A stretch of DNA of 64,000 nt from Neoaquamicrobium sediminum (lineage in GTDB: Bacteria; Pseudomonadota; Alphaproteobacteria; Rhizobiales; Rhizobiaceae), in assembly GCF_013240295.1 (NCBI RefSeq), contig NZ_JABETK010000002.1:1984001-2048000 (forward strand), written 5' to 3'. Within the stretch, counting starts at the first letter, position 1. Every line of letters begins with the position of its first letter. Position numbers and translations under genes: made by a program. The notes below the pieces were generated by a model. The model was not told the origin of the DNA and did no database searches. It saw only the letters and a list, made by a program, of their open reading frames with translations. Shown here in pieces: positions 51,305 to 60,645 of the stretch.

Positions 51305-52315
51305 ATGAGCCTGGAAGGCAAGCTGACGAAGGCTCAGAAAGCCGCCGCCATCATGGTGGCCATGGGTAAGCCATCGGCTGGCCGGCTTCTGCGTTTTTTC
51401 AAGCATGAAGAACTGAAGGCGCTCATCGACGCAGCCCGAATGCTCCGCACGATTCCGCAGAGCGAGCTTGAGAACATCGTCGCCGAGTTCGAGGAAGAAT
51501 TTACCGAAGGTGCCGGCCTGCTCGATTCCGGCGATCAGATGGACACCATCCTCAACGAATCGCTGTCGCCTGAGGAAATCAGCGCGCTGATGGGCTGGGG
51601 GAAGCCGTCGCTGATGAGCGACGAGGCGCCGCCGATCTGGCCCGACCTTGCAGAAATGCCGGCAGAACGGCTTGGCGCGCTGCTTGAAGGCGAGCACCCG
51701 CAGACAATCGCTATGGTGTTCTCCAATCTGGAGTCCCAGCCTGCGGCCAACGCGCTTCTGACCTTCGAGAAATCGATGCGGCGCGAGGTGCTTCGCCGCA
51801 TGCTGTCGATGACCTCCGTCCAGCCTGCCGCCAAGCAGCTCGTCGAAAACCAGCTTCGCGTCCGCATCGCCGCCGATTCGACCGGCAAGGACGTGTCGGC
51901 CGGCCAGACCCGCGTTGCCAGCCTCCTCAACGAGCTCGACAAGACCGTGCTCGACGAACTCGTTTCGGATCTTGAGGAGAGCGGCGTCGAGGGCATCGAG
52001 GCCGTCAAGGCCCGGCTCTTCACCTTCGACGACATCGGCACGCTGGACCAGAAGGCCCGCGTTACCCTGTTCGACGGCATCTCGACGGAACTCGTCACCA
52101 TGGCGCTTCGCGGCGCACCGCAGGACCTGGCCGAAGCCGTTCTGTCGGCGATCGGCGCCCGCTCGCGCCGCATGATCGAATCGGAACTCACGATCGAATC
52201 CGATGCCGCAACGCCGGCGGAGATTGCAAAGGCACGCAAGCGCATTGCTGCAACGGCTATCGGTCTCGCGGCAACCGGCGCGCTCGAACTCCCTGCAATG
52301 CAGAGCGCCGCCTGA
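51305..52315 (+). CDS. fliG: Flagellar switch/torque protein FliG
   Basis: FliG is the rotor protein that receives torque from MotA. The product has 336 residues: an N-terminal FliF-binding domain (MSLEGKLTKAQKAAAIMVAMGKPSAGRLLRFFKHEEL), a middle EHPQ motif (LLEGEHPQTIAMVFSNL near residue 133) and a C-terminal charged torque helix (TFDDIGTLDQKARVTLFDGISTELVTMALRGAPQDLAEAVLSAIGARSRRMIESEL). ATG 51305 is the likely start; TTG 51281 is also in frame. Confidence 0.95.
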   Translation: MSLEGKLTKAQKAAAIMVAMGKPSAGRLLRFFKHEELKALIDAARMLRTIPQSELENIVAEFEEEFTEGAGLLDSGDQMDTILNESLSPEEISALMGWGKPSLMSDEAPPIWPDLAEMPAERLGALLEGEHPQTIAMVFSNLESQPAANALLTFEKSMRREVLRRMLSMTSVQPAAKQLVENQLRVRIAADSTGKDVSAGQTRVASLLNELDKTVLDELVSDLEESGVEGIEAVKARLFTFDDIGTLDQKARVTLFDGISTELVTMALRGAPQDLAEAVLSAIGARSRRMIESELTIESDAATPAEIAKARKRIAATAIGLAATGALELPAMQSAA

Positions 52316-52346
52316 CCTCTTCGTCCTCTGCTGAACAGGTTGCTTA

Positions 52347-53438
52347 ATGGCCGAACAGGCGGACAAGGAAAGCAAAACAGAAGAAGCCACGGAAAAGAAA
52401 ATCCGTGATGCGGTCGAGAAGGGACAATTGCCCTTCGCCAAGGAGGTGCCCGTTGTCGGCTCGTTCCTGGCAATCCTGGTCTTCCTGATCTTCATCGCAC
52501 AGTCGGGCGCGATCGAGCTTGCCGGTTTCCTGTCGATGTTCCTCGAGCGTCCCGAGAGCTGGTCACTGGCCACCGAACACGATGCAGTGCTTCTCTACCG
52601 CCAGGTATTCCTGGAAATCGCCAAGCTGCTGGCAAGCCTGATGGCGTTGCTGGTGGGAGCCGGCATAGCGGCATCCGTTTTCCAGAACGTGCCGCGCTTT
52701 GTGGGCGAACGTATCCAGCCCAAGCTCTCGCGCGTTTCACCAAAGGAAGGCTGGAGCAGGCTGTTCGGCCAGAAGGGACTGGCGGAATTCGCCAAGTCGC
52801 TGGGCAAGCTCGTCTTCGCCGGCGCAGTGCTCGCTTTCACGATGCGAGACGCGCAGACGAGGCTCCTGGCCGGCATGATCACCCAGCCGGAAGCGTTCGG
52901 TGCGGTCATCCGCGAAATCGCAATCGAGATCGTAGTGGCGATAACCGTCATCATGGTCGTCATCGCCGCGGTCGACCTGCTGTGGACACGCTTCCACTGG
53001 CGGCAGGACCTGCGCATGACCAAGCAGGAGGTCAAGGACGAGATCAAGCAGGCTGAGGGTGATCCGATCATGCGCGCACGGCTGCGCTCGCTGCAGCGCG
53101 ACCGCGCCCGCCGCCGCATGATGGCCGACGTTCCGAAGGCCACGCTCGTCATCGCGAACCCCACGCACTTCTCGATAGCGCTGCGCTATGTGCGGGACGA
53201 AACGCCCGCTCCCGTCGTCGTTGCAAAGGGGCAGGATCTCGTAGCGTTGAAGATCAGGGAGATCGCGGAAGCACACGAAATCCCGATTTTCGAGGATGTG
53301 ACGCTCGCCCGCTCCATGTACAATCAAGTTTCAGTGGATAGTGTGATTCCGCCTCAGTTCTATCAGGCGGTCGCCGAACTCGTTCGGGTCCTATACGCAA
53401 ACAAGGCAGCCCCCGCTGCAGGCAGGGTGACGTCATGA
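52347..53438 (+). CDS. flhB: Flagellar export switch protein FlhB
   Basis: FlhB is an inner-membrane export protein that switches substrate specificity from hook to filament, 363 residues. The N-terminus is the conserved DKESKTEEATEKKIRDAVEKGQLPFAKEV. Four membrane helices span about 35-210. The cytoplasmic domain carries the self-cleavage motif NPTH at N271. The C-terminus VSVDSVIPPQFYQAVAELVRVLY is typical. It overlaps the next gene by four bases (ATGA). Confidence 0.96.
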   Translation: MAEQADKESKTEEATEKKIRDAVEKGQLPFAKEVPVVGSFLAILVFLIFIAQSGAIELAGFLSMFLERPESWSLATEHDAVLLYRQVFLEIAKLLASLMALLVGAGIAASVFQNVPRFVGERIQPKLSRVSPKEGWSRLFGQKGLAEFAKSLGKLVFAGAVLAFTMRDAQTRLLAGMITQPEAFGAVIREIAIEIVVAITVIMVVIAAVDLLWTRFHWRQDLRMTKQEVKDEIKQAEGDPIMRARLRSLQRDRARRRMMADVPKATLVIANPTHFSIALRYVRDETPAPVVVAKGQDLVALKIREIAEAHEIPIFEDVTLARSMYNQVSVDSVIPPQFYQAVAELVRVLYANKAAPAAGRVTS

Positions 53439-53875
53439 ACCGCCAGCCACATTCATCCACCCGCGAGATAATCGTGGCCAACGCCATCAAGGAGGTGGTG
53501 AGCGAACTGCGCCTTGTCGATGTGGGCGATTATATCGCCTATATCCGCCTTGAGCGGTTCGCCAGCGTGGCCGATCTCGTCGATTCCGCCGCGGAACTCT
53601 ATTTCGAGCCCGGCACGGTGCGACTTGGCCACGGCGGGGAGGCCCACGCGAGTTGGAGCCATGCTCCCCGCATCGTCCTCGACCTCGAATTGCGGCCCAT
53701 GGGCGTCACCGTCTATTTCGCGCTGACGATGACCGCCAAGCATGCGTCGGTCGAGGTCAACTACGTTTCGTTCGACAACGCCTCGCCCGATCCGCTGGAG
53801 AACAATGCGTTTCTCGAAGCCGCACTCGAACGCGCCCGGATCCGCAAAAGCGAGCCGGCGGTCGCGAGCAAATAG
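53435..53875 (+). CDS. Conserved flagellar-operon protein of unknown function
   Basis: This 146-residue, probably cytoplasmic protein starts MNRQPHSSTREIIVANAIKEVVSELRLVDVGDYIAYIRLERFASVADLVDSAAELYFEPGTVRLGHGGEA. It has a mixed alpha/beta pattern without signal or membrane segments. A small gene in the same place, after flhB and before visR, occurs in rhizobial flagellar clusters, so it is likely a conserved accessory. Translation is coupled to flhB. It converges on visR with only two bases between stops. I do not know its function. Confidence 0.72.
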   Translation: MNRQPHSSTREIIVANAIKEVVSELRLVDVGDYIAYIRLERFASVADLVDSAAELYFEPGTVRLGHGGEAHASWSHAPRIVLDLELRPMGVTVYFALTMTAKHASVEVNYVSFDNASPDPLENNAFLEAALERARIRKSEPAVASK

Positions 53876-53877
53876 CT

Positions 53878-54612
53878 TCAGTCGATCAGGCCGCTGCGAA
53901 GCGCTTTGGCAACCGCATGAATGCGGTTGACGGCATTCAGCTTGTGCGTCGAATTGGTGAGATATTGGTTGGCCGTATGCACGGACAGACCGAGCGAAGA
54001 CGCAATATCCTCACTGGTCATTCCGCTGGCTGTCAGCCGCAGGCATTCGATCTCGCGCTTGGATACCGGCAGGGCCTTGGCGCAGTCCTCGAGCCGCTGC
54101 TTGGCAACCTCGCCGAACAGGGCGAAACAGCGCGCATGAACGTCGCATAAGCCGACTTCGTCGATCACGATGCTGTCGCCCGCGAAAGCGATCACACCGC
54201 TGCGCCCGTGCTCCAGCGAAACCGGAAACGCGATACCGCAAGTATCGGACCCTGTCGGGTTTTCAATCTCGTCCGCCCAGCAGCGCGCTCCAGCACTCGG
54301 AAAGGGCGGGGCCCCTGCGGGACGCCACCACAGCGGCACGGTCGACTGGGCGATCTGCCGCGCAAATGCGCCCGCTTCGCGTGCCGAAAGGGCCTTGGAA
54401 AGAAACGAAACACCGGGAAAATCGCTGTCGAAAACCGGCGCCAGACGCCTGCTCTCGCCTTGGGGCGACAGGAACTGAAGGCTGAAGCTCTCGGCATTCA
54501 TCGTGTCGGCGATCCTGCGACACACGCGCACGGCCTCCGGGAGGCCGGTCACGTGCTGCGGGCTCCATTCCGCCGGCAGGCTCCAGCCGGTCAGCTTTTC
54601 TTCGTCAAACAT
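53878..54612 (-). CDS. visR: LuxR-family flagellar master regulator VisR
   Basis: The product has 244 residues. An N-terminal sensory-type domain (about 20-165) is followed by a LuxR helix-turn-helix near the C-terminus (LPVSKREIECLRLTASGMTSEDIASSLGLSVHTANQYLTNSTHKLNAVNRIHAVAKALRSGLI). In S. meliloti VisN and VisR act together as the global activator of flagellar, motility and chemotaxis genes and are encoded side by side. Assignment as VisR rather than VisN follows gene order. ATG 54612 has GGGGAG upstream. Confidence 0.85.
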   Translation of the reverse strand: MFDEEKLTGWSLPAEWSPQHVTGLPEAVRVCRRIADTMNAESFSLQFLSPQGESRRLAPVFDSDFPGVSFLSKALSAREAGAFARQIAQSTVPLWWRPAGAPPFPSAGARCWADEIENPTGSDTCGIAFPVSLEHGRSGVIAFAGDSIVIDEVGLCDVHARCFALFGEVAKQRLEDCAKALPVSKREIECLRLTASGMTSEDIASSLGLSVHTANQYLTNSTHKLNAVNRIHAVAKALRSGLID

Positions 54613-54641
54613 TCGTGCTCCCCGAGCCCTGACCGCAGCCA

Positions 54642-55339
54642 TCAGATGATCCCGCTTCTGATTGCAGTGGCGATCGCCATTGCGCGATTGCTGGCGCCAA
54701 ATTTCTGGATCGCGTGCGCAACGTAGCTGTTCACGGTATTGGACGACACGCCGAGGATCACCGCGACCTCGTCGGTCGTCTTTCCCTGAGACACCCAAGC
54801 GAGGCATTCGCGCTCGCGCTCGGACAGCGGGTCGCGGGAGGCGCGACTGCCCGTGGCCGTGAAGAATTGGTTGAGCGCGTAGCAGCAGGCCATGTGGGCA
54901 CGCGCCAGCGCTGCCGCATTGATGCCATGTCGGGTCTCCCCGAAAACAGGGCGAAGATGCGCGTGCCGCCCGCGTCGAGCTTCTGACAATAGAGCTCGGC
55001 ATGACCGTGGTCTCGCAGGGCGCGCCTTTCCTCGGATGAAAGAAACGTGGCCTCGGCGGTCACGATGGCACGCGGCTGCATGCCCGGACCCGTTGCATTT
55101 CCGCTCTCGATGACGGCGGCGATGCCTTCCGTGCCCAGATCTTCGAGCGCGTCGAATATCCAGTTTGAGGTGATGATGCGGACGGATTTCGGCCCCCGCT
55201 CCACGGACGGCTCGACCAGCATGTAGCGGTCAGCGCAGATCTCGCTACAGGTGCGTCGCATGAATCGCGCAAGCCCCGCACGCGACGTCACCGGTCCTGG
55301 TGCGTCCTGCGTCGTCTGAATCGGGGCGGCCTGTGTCAT
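54642..55339 (-). CDS. visN: LuxR-family flagellar master regulator VisN (one frameshift)
   Basis: The product is about 232 residues after repair. An N-terminal ligand-domain-like region (MTQAAPIQTTQDAPGPVTSRAGLARFMRRTCSEICADRYML) precedes a C-terminal LuxR helix-turn-helix (DPLSERERECLAWVSQGKTTDEVAVILGVSSNTVNSYVAHAIQKFGASNRAMAIATAI). The frame breaks in a four-C run at 54938-54941. One added base gives ETRHGINAAALARAHMACCYALNQFF across the join. It is immediately upstream of visR in the same direction and would form a heteromeric regulator with it. Confidence 0.85.
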
Positions 55340-55688
55340 CGGTCCGTCGGGTTGCCGGCCATCATGGCGCGGTGATTGTCGGAAACTCGCAAACGCAAGC
55401 GCGAATCCAGCTAACGCCCCGCGACATCGCGAGACCGCCCAGACAACGCTGTTACGGACAAACTCATTTCAGCGGCAGGAAAACGACCCACACGACACGC
55501 CCTGGCAGAGCGGTCACAGCCTGAGGTCGGCACAGGAATCCCGGAAAACAACCGACGCCCTGAAGTGCGCCAATCCGCGAATCACTTTCGCCCGCCCAAA
55601 CCCGCTTACATGCAGAGTGATATGTATCCGATTGATTCGCGTCAAGATTCCGCAACAGGGCGGCTTAACAAAATGCTTTAAGGATTCA
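55340..55688. promoter_or_regulatory. Upstream region of visN
   Basis: This 349-base stretch between the deacetylase gene end and visN has no credible gene. It holds the visN promoter region. Notable strings are a CGCAAACGCAAGCGCG run about 50 bases upstream of the visN start (55387 onward) and an AT-rich end near 55620-55690 with a TTAA-N7-TTAA box. Confidence 0.5.
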
Positions 55689-55692
55689 TTAA
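55678..55692. promoter_or_regulatory. CtrA-like box TTAA-N7-TTAA upstream of visN
   Basis: TTAA at 55678, seven bases, and TTAA at 55689 match the CtrA consensus exactly. The second half overlaps the stop codon of the deacetylase gene. It lies about 340 bases upstream of visN on its coding side. A further TTAA lies at 55664. Confidence 0.42.
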
Positions 55693-56480
55693 TGCGGCTT
55701 TTCAGCACCACCGGCGATCGCCATGGCTTCCCGCATCGGCGCCACCGTGCAGCCAGCGGCCAACACCCGCTCGACCGCCTGTGAAAGCAGGCGCGGCGAG
55801 CACCCATGCTCGCTCGGCCCATCCTGCACATCATGGGTGTAGAACACCAGCCAGGCATTGCTGCTAACCGCTTCGCCGATGACTTCGTCGAGGCCTTTTT
55901 CATCGAGCCTGCAATCGTAGAGCTGGATGGCGAGAAGCTGCGCGCGGTCGGCTTTGCCTGTGTTGAGGCCGTGCCGCACACCCCGGCTGTTGGCAAAGCG
56001 CCGGGCCGTCAGCGCCTTCTGCGAAAAGCCGACGGCCCCGTAGGGGTAGGCGAAGCTGACCGGCTCTGCGCGTGGATCGACGGCGGTCAGCCACTGCCTG
56101 TTACGGTCGAACTCCTCCACAAGCCTGCGCGCGTCGAGCGTCTGCACCACGGGGTGCGAGAAGGTGTGGCAGCCGACTTCGTGGCCACGGTCGAGGAGAT
56201 AGGGCACATCGGAAGGCACGAAAAAGTTGTATGGCCCGAACGTCCCGCCGGCGAGGCCACCTGCCAGGTAGAACGTGCCACGACATCCCTGCTGCTCCAG
56301 AATGCGGGCGCCGTTGATGATGGCGCTATCGGGTACGTCATCGAAGGTGAAGCTTACCACCGGCCTGTCGAGACTTACCGGCATCGGATGCCGCCGCAGC
56401 CAGAGCGCAGCCGCGCGGTCGATCCGGCTTGGCAGATCGTGATTGGCTCCTTCGGCGAGGATGATCGGTCTCGCGTTCAT
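55689..56480 (-). CDS. Polysaccharide deacetylase family protein (NodB domain)
   Basis: This probable carbohydrate-ester or N-acetyl deacetylase has 263 residues. NodB-type motifs are visible: SFTFDDVPDS (catalytic/metal Asp pair), GHEVGCHTFSHP (metal His) and SFAYPYGA. No signal peptide is obvious, so it may act in the cytoplasm on lipid-linked or precursor sugars. ATG 56480 has GGAGACGA upstream. It follows the flippase gene in the same direction and belongs to the right-hand EPS block between visN and fliF. Confidence 0.86.
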   Translation of the reverse strand: MNARPIILAEGANHDLPSRIDRAAALWLRRHPMPVSLDRPVVSFTFDDVPDSAIINGARILEQQGCRGTFYLAGGLAGGTFGPYNFFVPSDVPYLLDRGHEVGCHTFSHPVVQTLDARRLVEEFDRNRQWLTAVDPRAEPVSFAYPYGAVGFSQKALTARRFANSRGVRHGLNTGKADRAQLLAIQLYDCRLDEKGLDEVIGEAVSSNAWLVFYTHDVQDGPSEHGCSPRLLSQAVERVLAAGCTVAPMREAMAIAGGAEKPH

Positions 56481-56528
56481 CGCTTCGTCTCCATCCAAAG
56501 CGCCGACATCCCGTCGGCCGCATTTACG

Positions 56529-57950
56529 TCAGCGGGCGAAGGCGAGGACATGCCTCACCACCAGCCGCGCGGCAAAAAGGTCGTAGTACCAAAGCACCAG
56601 CCCTGCACTGCCCGAGATCAGGACCAGATCGGTGACGATACGCACGAGATCCTGCTGGATCACGCTCGCCAGCGCGAGATGCGCAAGCCAAACGGCAAAG
56701 CCCGCGGTCGCGATCCAGACGATGTCCAGAAGCGGCACCGGCATGCGGAATGATGTGGTGCGCCAGAACATCACCACCGCACAGCTTGTGCACTGGCCCG
56801 CAATCAGGGCGATGGCCGCACCATGCTCGCGCATCTCGGGTACCAGCAGCGCCACAAGGATGACGGTGACGGCGAGTTGCAACGCGGAGGCGTAGAACTG
56901 CAGCAGTCCGGAAGGCAGGAAGTAGACGATCTGACCGAAATAATAGGTGCGGAAGACAAGGATAGAGCTCGCGACCAGCAGCAGGGGCAGCAGTTCTTTG
57001 GCGGATGCATGGAATTGCGCGCCGAAGAAGACCGCAATGATCGTATCCTGCAATGCGAGCACGAGAACCGACCCGAATACGGTTATGACGGCGATGGTAC
57101 GCATCGCCTCGTTGAGCGCCCGCTTGACATCGCCGTGGCGCCCCTCCGATGCCGCCCGCTTGGCGAGCGTCACCAGCGAAAGCGCGACCACTTCGCCGAA
57201 TACGAAGAAGCCCTGCTTGAGGAAATCGGCCATCGCTCCATACGGGCCGATACTGGCCGAGCCGTAGAAATGACCGAGCGCAAGACGATCCACGTTCTGG
57301 GCAAGCGCCCACGTGCCGCCGGCCAGCATAAGCGGCCAGCCGTAGCGCAGAAGCTCCACGACCGTCTCTCGCCGGAAGCCGCGAAAGAGCTCGCGCCGAT
57401 AGGTGATGAACATGGGAACCGCGGAGATGAGGTAGGCGCTTGCGACCGCAATCGGCAACGCCACCGCCTCGTCGGCAAAAAGCGTCAAGGCAGCGCTGCC
57501 CAGGCCCACGGTCAATATGGACCGCAACATCGTGGCTGTTGCCGACAGGGCGGGTGTCATGCGCGTGCGCGGCACGGTGACCGCGAATTCGTGGATAGCA
57601 AGCCCGGCCGTCATCATGAACAACGCCAGCGCGAAGGTCGGCGTCAACGTGCCTTGCCAGATAAGGAATGCCATCGGCGTTGCGACAATGGTGAGCGACG
57701 TCAGCTTCATCGCCAGCGCGCTCGAGATATAGCGAATGCGCGCCGTCTCGCGAAAACGGGCGAAGAATGCCTCGTCGATCCAGAACGTCATCGTACCGTG
57801 GAGGATGAACGACCATGCGAGCACGAGCAGATAGGTGCCGTATGTCTCGACGCCGCCAAGACGCGTAAAGACCGCAACGGCAAGCAGGTTCAAGCTTGCC
57901 GAGGCGATCCTCGATCCCAGAAATACGAGCATGCCGTTCTTGTGGTGCAT
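56529..57950 (-). CDS. Polysaccharide flippase-like membrane protein (Wzx/MATE-like)
   Basis: This integral membrane protein of 473 residues has about twelve to fourteen hydrophobic helices. It starts MHHKNGMLVFLGSRIASASLNLLAVAVFTRLGGVETYGTYLL, the usual start pattern of Wzx-type oligosaccharide flippases. It would move the lipid-linked EPS unit across the inner membrane. It is divergent from the GT2 glycosyltransferase gene across a 189-base spacer (57951-58139). Confidence 0.85.
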   Translation of the reverse strand: MHHKNGMLVFLGSRIASASLNLLAVAVFTRLGGVETYGTYLLVLAWSFILHGTMTFWIDEAFFARFRETARIRYISSALAMKLTSLTIVATPMAFLIWQGTLTPTFALALFMMTAGLAIHEFAVTVPRTRMTPALSATATMLRSILTVGLGSAALTLFADEAVALPIAVASAYLISAVPMFITYRRELFRGFRRETVVELLRYGWPLMLAGGTWALAQNVDRLALGHFYGSASIGPYGAMADFLKQGFFVFGEVVALSLVTLAKRAASEGRHGDVKRALNEAMRTIAVITVFGSVLVLALQDTIIAVFFGAQFHASAKELLPLLLVASSILVFRTYYFGQIVYFLPSGLLQFYASALQLAVTVILVALLVPEMREHGAAIALIAGQCTSCAVVMFWRTTSFRMPVPLLDIVWIATAGFAVWLAHLALASVIQQDLVRIVTDLVLISGSAGLVLWYYDLFAARLVVRHVLAFAR

Positions 57951-58139
57951 CAGCCGCCCAGACGATCCTTCCGCGTTCCGTCACAGCGAAAGCAAGCGGC
58001 GTGCCGTTTGCCCGCTCCGGCCACAACATCCCCGCCTCGCCCGCCTGACCGCTTATTGGCCCATGACTTGCAAAGCTCAGGACAACGAGCACGGCACGGT
58101 ATCCCATGTGTCGTTTCGAAACAGTGTGGAGTTCAATTC

Positions 58140-59114
58140 GTGGACAGGCAGGCGGCGCAGAACCTGAATCGGGACAAGTCCTCCGTGGCGATGGCGGCGC
58201 GGTCGGGACTGATCAGCGTCGTCATTCCCATGCACAATGCCGCGCCCTTCATAACCGAAACCATTGCCAGCGTTCTGGCGCAGGGCGATTGCGTCCGCGA
58301 GGTGATCGTCGTCGACGACGGCTCGTCCGACGGCAGCGGCGAGGTGGCAGCGGCTTCTGGCGACCCGCGCGTCCGCGTGATCACCATGAAGTCCTCCGTC
58401 GGCGTATCGGCAGCACGCAACATCGGTGTGCGAGAAACGTCCGGCGAATGGCTCTACTTTATCGACGCCGACGACCTCGCGCGTCCTGGCGCCCTGGATG
58501 AACTCCTGAGTGCCGCCGGCACGAAACCCGATGTCGGCCTTGTTTATGGGGACTACGACCGGATCCGCCAGGACGGCGCTTCTGCCGGCAACCGCCGCCA
58601 TTTCATGGCGATGCGCCGCAAGCCTACGGGCGACGTGCTGGAAAGCATCGTCCAGAAGAACTGCATGGTGGTCGGCGCACAGATCGTCAGGCGCGAAATA
58701 TTCGATGCCTGCGGCGGCTTCGACGAGACCCTGAGAAAGCTCGAGGACTGGCACTTCTGGTGCCTGGCCGCGGCACGCACCGAGTTCCTGTTCGTGCCGG
58801 GCCTTTACGTCATGAGCTACCGTGTCCACGAAACCAGCACGATGCACACCCGCCTGCTGCCGTTCGACGCGGTCAAGCCGGGCATCGAAGCCGTCTATAG
58901 CGATCCGTCGATCACGGCGCGGCTGGATGCCAAGCGGCTGGCCGGCTTCCGGCGCAGCACAGAAGCGGCAATGTTGAGCTATCTCGCTTCGGTTGCGGTG
59001 CGCCTCGGCACCTACCGCGCGGGGCTGGCGATGATTTTTCATTCGATCCGGCGCGACCCGGCGCGCGGCCCGCGGGCCATGGCGCAGTTCGCCGGTGCAT
59101 TCGTGGGACTTTAG
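58140..59114 (+). CDS. Family 2 glycosyltransferase
   Basis: This is a GT-A fold glycosyltransferase of about 324 residues. The N-terminal domain reads ISVVIPMHNAAPFITETIASVLAQ, VIVVDDGSSDGSGEV and GVSAARNIGVRETSGEWLYFIDADDLARPGALDEL, with the DxD metal-binding motif. The C-terminal part (GGFDETLRKLEDWHFWCLAAARTEFLFVP) has the acceptor-site ED motif. The GTG at 58140 with GTGGAG upstream is preferred; the long in-frame extension upstream runs through the flippase gene and is rejected. The sugar specificity is not readable. Confidence 0.88.
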   Translation: MDRQAAQNLNRDKSSVAMAARSGLISVVIPMHNAAPFITETIASVLAQGDCVREVIVVDDGSSDGSGEVAAASGDPRVRVITMKSSVGVSAARNIGVRETSGEWLYFIDADDLARPGALDELLSAAGTKPDVGLVYGDYDRIRQDGASAGNRRHFMAMRRKPTGDVLESIVQKNCMVVGAQIVRREIFDACGGFDETLRKLEDWHFWCLAAARTEFLFVPGLYVMSYRVHETSTMHTRLLPFDAVKPGIEAVYSDPSITARLDAKRLAGFRRSTEAAMLSYLASVAVRLGTYRAGLAMIFHSIRRDPARGPRAMAQFAGAFVGL

Positions 59115-59161
59115 ACAGAAGCAGTTGTTCCAACGCCGGGCGGTTCCGGCATAGGATAGGG

Positions 59162-60577
59162 ATGCGGCAGATGACTTTGGCGAATTATGAGGACATGACT
59201 TCCTATCGCGGCGGCGGCACGCAGCAGGCGTCTGGCCCAGCCTTTATCGACCTTCGAAAGCTGGTCGATACGCTGCGCGACAACCTGCGCCTGATTGTAA
59301 CCACGATGGTCCTGCTTGCGGTTGGCGCAGTGTTGGTCGCGGCGCTGCTGCCTTCGACCTATGTAGCCTCCACTCGCATTTTGATCGATCCGCGCGGATT
59401 GCGTGTCGTCGAAAACGAGGTCACGCCGCCCGCTCAAACCGCCGAGGCCAATACCGCGGTCGTCGAAAGCCAGATGCGCGTGATGATCTCCGACAACGTG
59501 CTTCGCAAGGTTGTTGTCCAGGAAAATCTGGCGACCGACCCCGATTTCGGCATGCGTCGCGGAATGCTTTCCGGTCTGAAAGATGCCCTCGGCCTTGGTG
59601 GTTCCGGCCCGGGCGAGTCGCCGGAAATTCAGGCTCTGCGTGCGCTTTGGGAATCGGTCAGCGTGTGGCGCGCACCGGAAAGCTACATCGTCGACATCAG
59701 TGTTCGTACGAGCGATCCGCAAAAATCTGCCCGCCTCGCCTCAGCCATCGCCGAAATTTACGTCAATTCGGAAATCGAACAGCGCGGCGATACGGCAAGG
59801 CAAGCATCCGATGCGCTCTTCAGCCGCCTGGATGAACTGCGCGCCAATCTCGCCGCCGCCGAAGAAGCCGTCGAGAACTATCGCGCCGAGAACCGCATTG
59901 TCGACGCGGACGGCGCGCTGGTCAGCGAGCAGCAGGTGCGTCAACTCCGGGCAGAATTGACCCGCGCCGAAGTCGAGACGTCGCGCGCCGAGGAAAAGTA
60001 CCAGCAGATCCACGGAATGACCGAGCGCGGCGCGAGCATTGAATCGCTGCCCGAGGCGTTGCTGTCGAGCACGATCGCCAGCCTGCGGTCGTCCTACGTC
60101 ACAGCGCTGCGCGAAGAGCGTTCGTTGAGCAGGGAATTGATGGGCCGTCATCCGGAATTGATACGCGTGCGCGAACAGGTCGCCGCACTCCGCAGTCAGA
60201 TCGATGAGGAACTGCGCCGGATTGCGGTTTCGGCTAGGCAGGAACTGGACCGCGCACGCCAGAACCAGGCGCAGCTCGTGACCATGCTCAACCAGTCCGA
60301 GAACCAGTCGCTGGGCACCAAGCAGGCGCTTGTTCAGCTTCGGGAGTTGCAGCGCGAGGCGCAGGCAAGCCGCATGGTCTACGAGTCCTATCTCGTGCGT
60401 GCGCGAGAACTGGATGAGCAACAGGGCCTCAATACAACGAGCGCCCGCGTCATCTCGCCGGCGCTGGCGCCTGTAAAACCGCGCGGCCTGTCGCTGTCGG
60501 CCGTCTTCATATTGGCGCTAGCTGCCGGTGCCGGCCTGGGTGCGGTCCTTGCACTGGCACGTTCGGCAATGGACTGA
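59162..60577 (+). CDS. Wzz/GumC-type chain-length protein
   Basis: This polysaccharide co-polymerase has 471 residues. A Wzz domain with the first membrane helix at about 43-65 (LIVTTMVLLAVGAVLVAALLPS) is followed by a long periplasmic coiled coil (about 210-300 and 340-430) and the PxxP-bearing second helix region (ALAPVKPRGLSLSAVFILALAAGAGLGAVLAL). The fused tyrosine-kinase domain of Wzc-type proteins is absent. It controls EPS chain length together with a Wzy protein, probably the one at 32708-34068. A strong terminator follows it before fliF. Confidence 0.88.
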   Translation: MRQMTLANYEDMTSYRGGGTQQASGPAFIDLRKLVDTLRDNLRLIVTTMVLLAVGAVLVAALLPSTYVASTRILIDPRGLRVVENEVTPPAQTAEANTAVVESQMRVMISDNVLRKVVVQENLATDPDFGMRRGMLSGLKDALGLGGSGPGESPEIQALRALWESVSVWRAPESYIVDISVRTSDPQKSARLASAIAEIYVNSEIEQRGDTARQASDALFSRLDELRANLAAAEEAVENYRAENRIVDADGALVSEQQVRQLRAELTRAEVETSRAEEKYQQIHGMTERGASIESLPEALLSSTIASLRSSYVTALREERSLSRELMGRHPELIRVREQVAALRSQIDEELRRIAVSARQELDRARQNQAQLVTMLNQSENQSLGTKQALVQLRELQREAQASRMVYESYLVRARELDEQQGLNTTSARVISPALAPVKPRGLSLSAVFILALAAGAGLGAVLALARSAMD

Positions 60578-60618
60578 CCTGACCGGTCCACACGCACCCA
60601 CTTTTACCCGAGATCGAG

Positions 60619-60645
60619 ATCGGGCCGCCGCACTGGCGGCCCGAT
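60619..60645 (+). terminator. Intrinsic terminator between the Wzz-like gene and fliF
   Basis: ATCGGGCCGCC and its perfect inverse flank a 5-base loop and are followed by TTCATTTT. This cleanly separates the EPS transcript from the fliF operon, whose promoter must lie in the remaining 60 bases before GTG 60708. Confidence 0.85.

Noticed and set aside
56524..58107. 527-codon open frame on the - strand overlapping the flippase
   Set aside because: The overlapping frame at 56529-57950 encodes a proper polytopic membrane protein. This one is Arg/Gly/Ala-rich without any family feature.
56823..58139. Long in-frame N-terminal extension of the GT2 glycosyltransferase
   Set aside because: It runs antisense through the flippase gene and has no domain. 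GTG 58140 has a ribosome-binding site and gives a normal family length.
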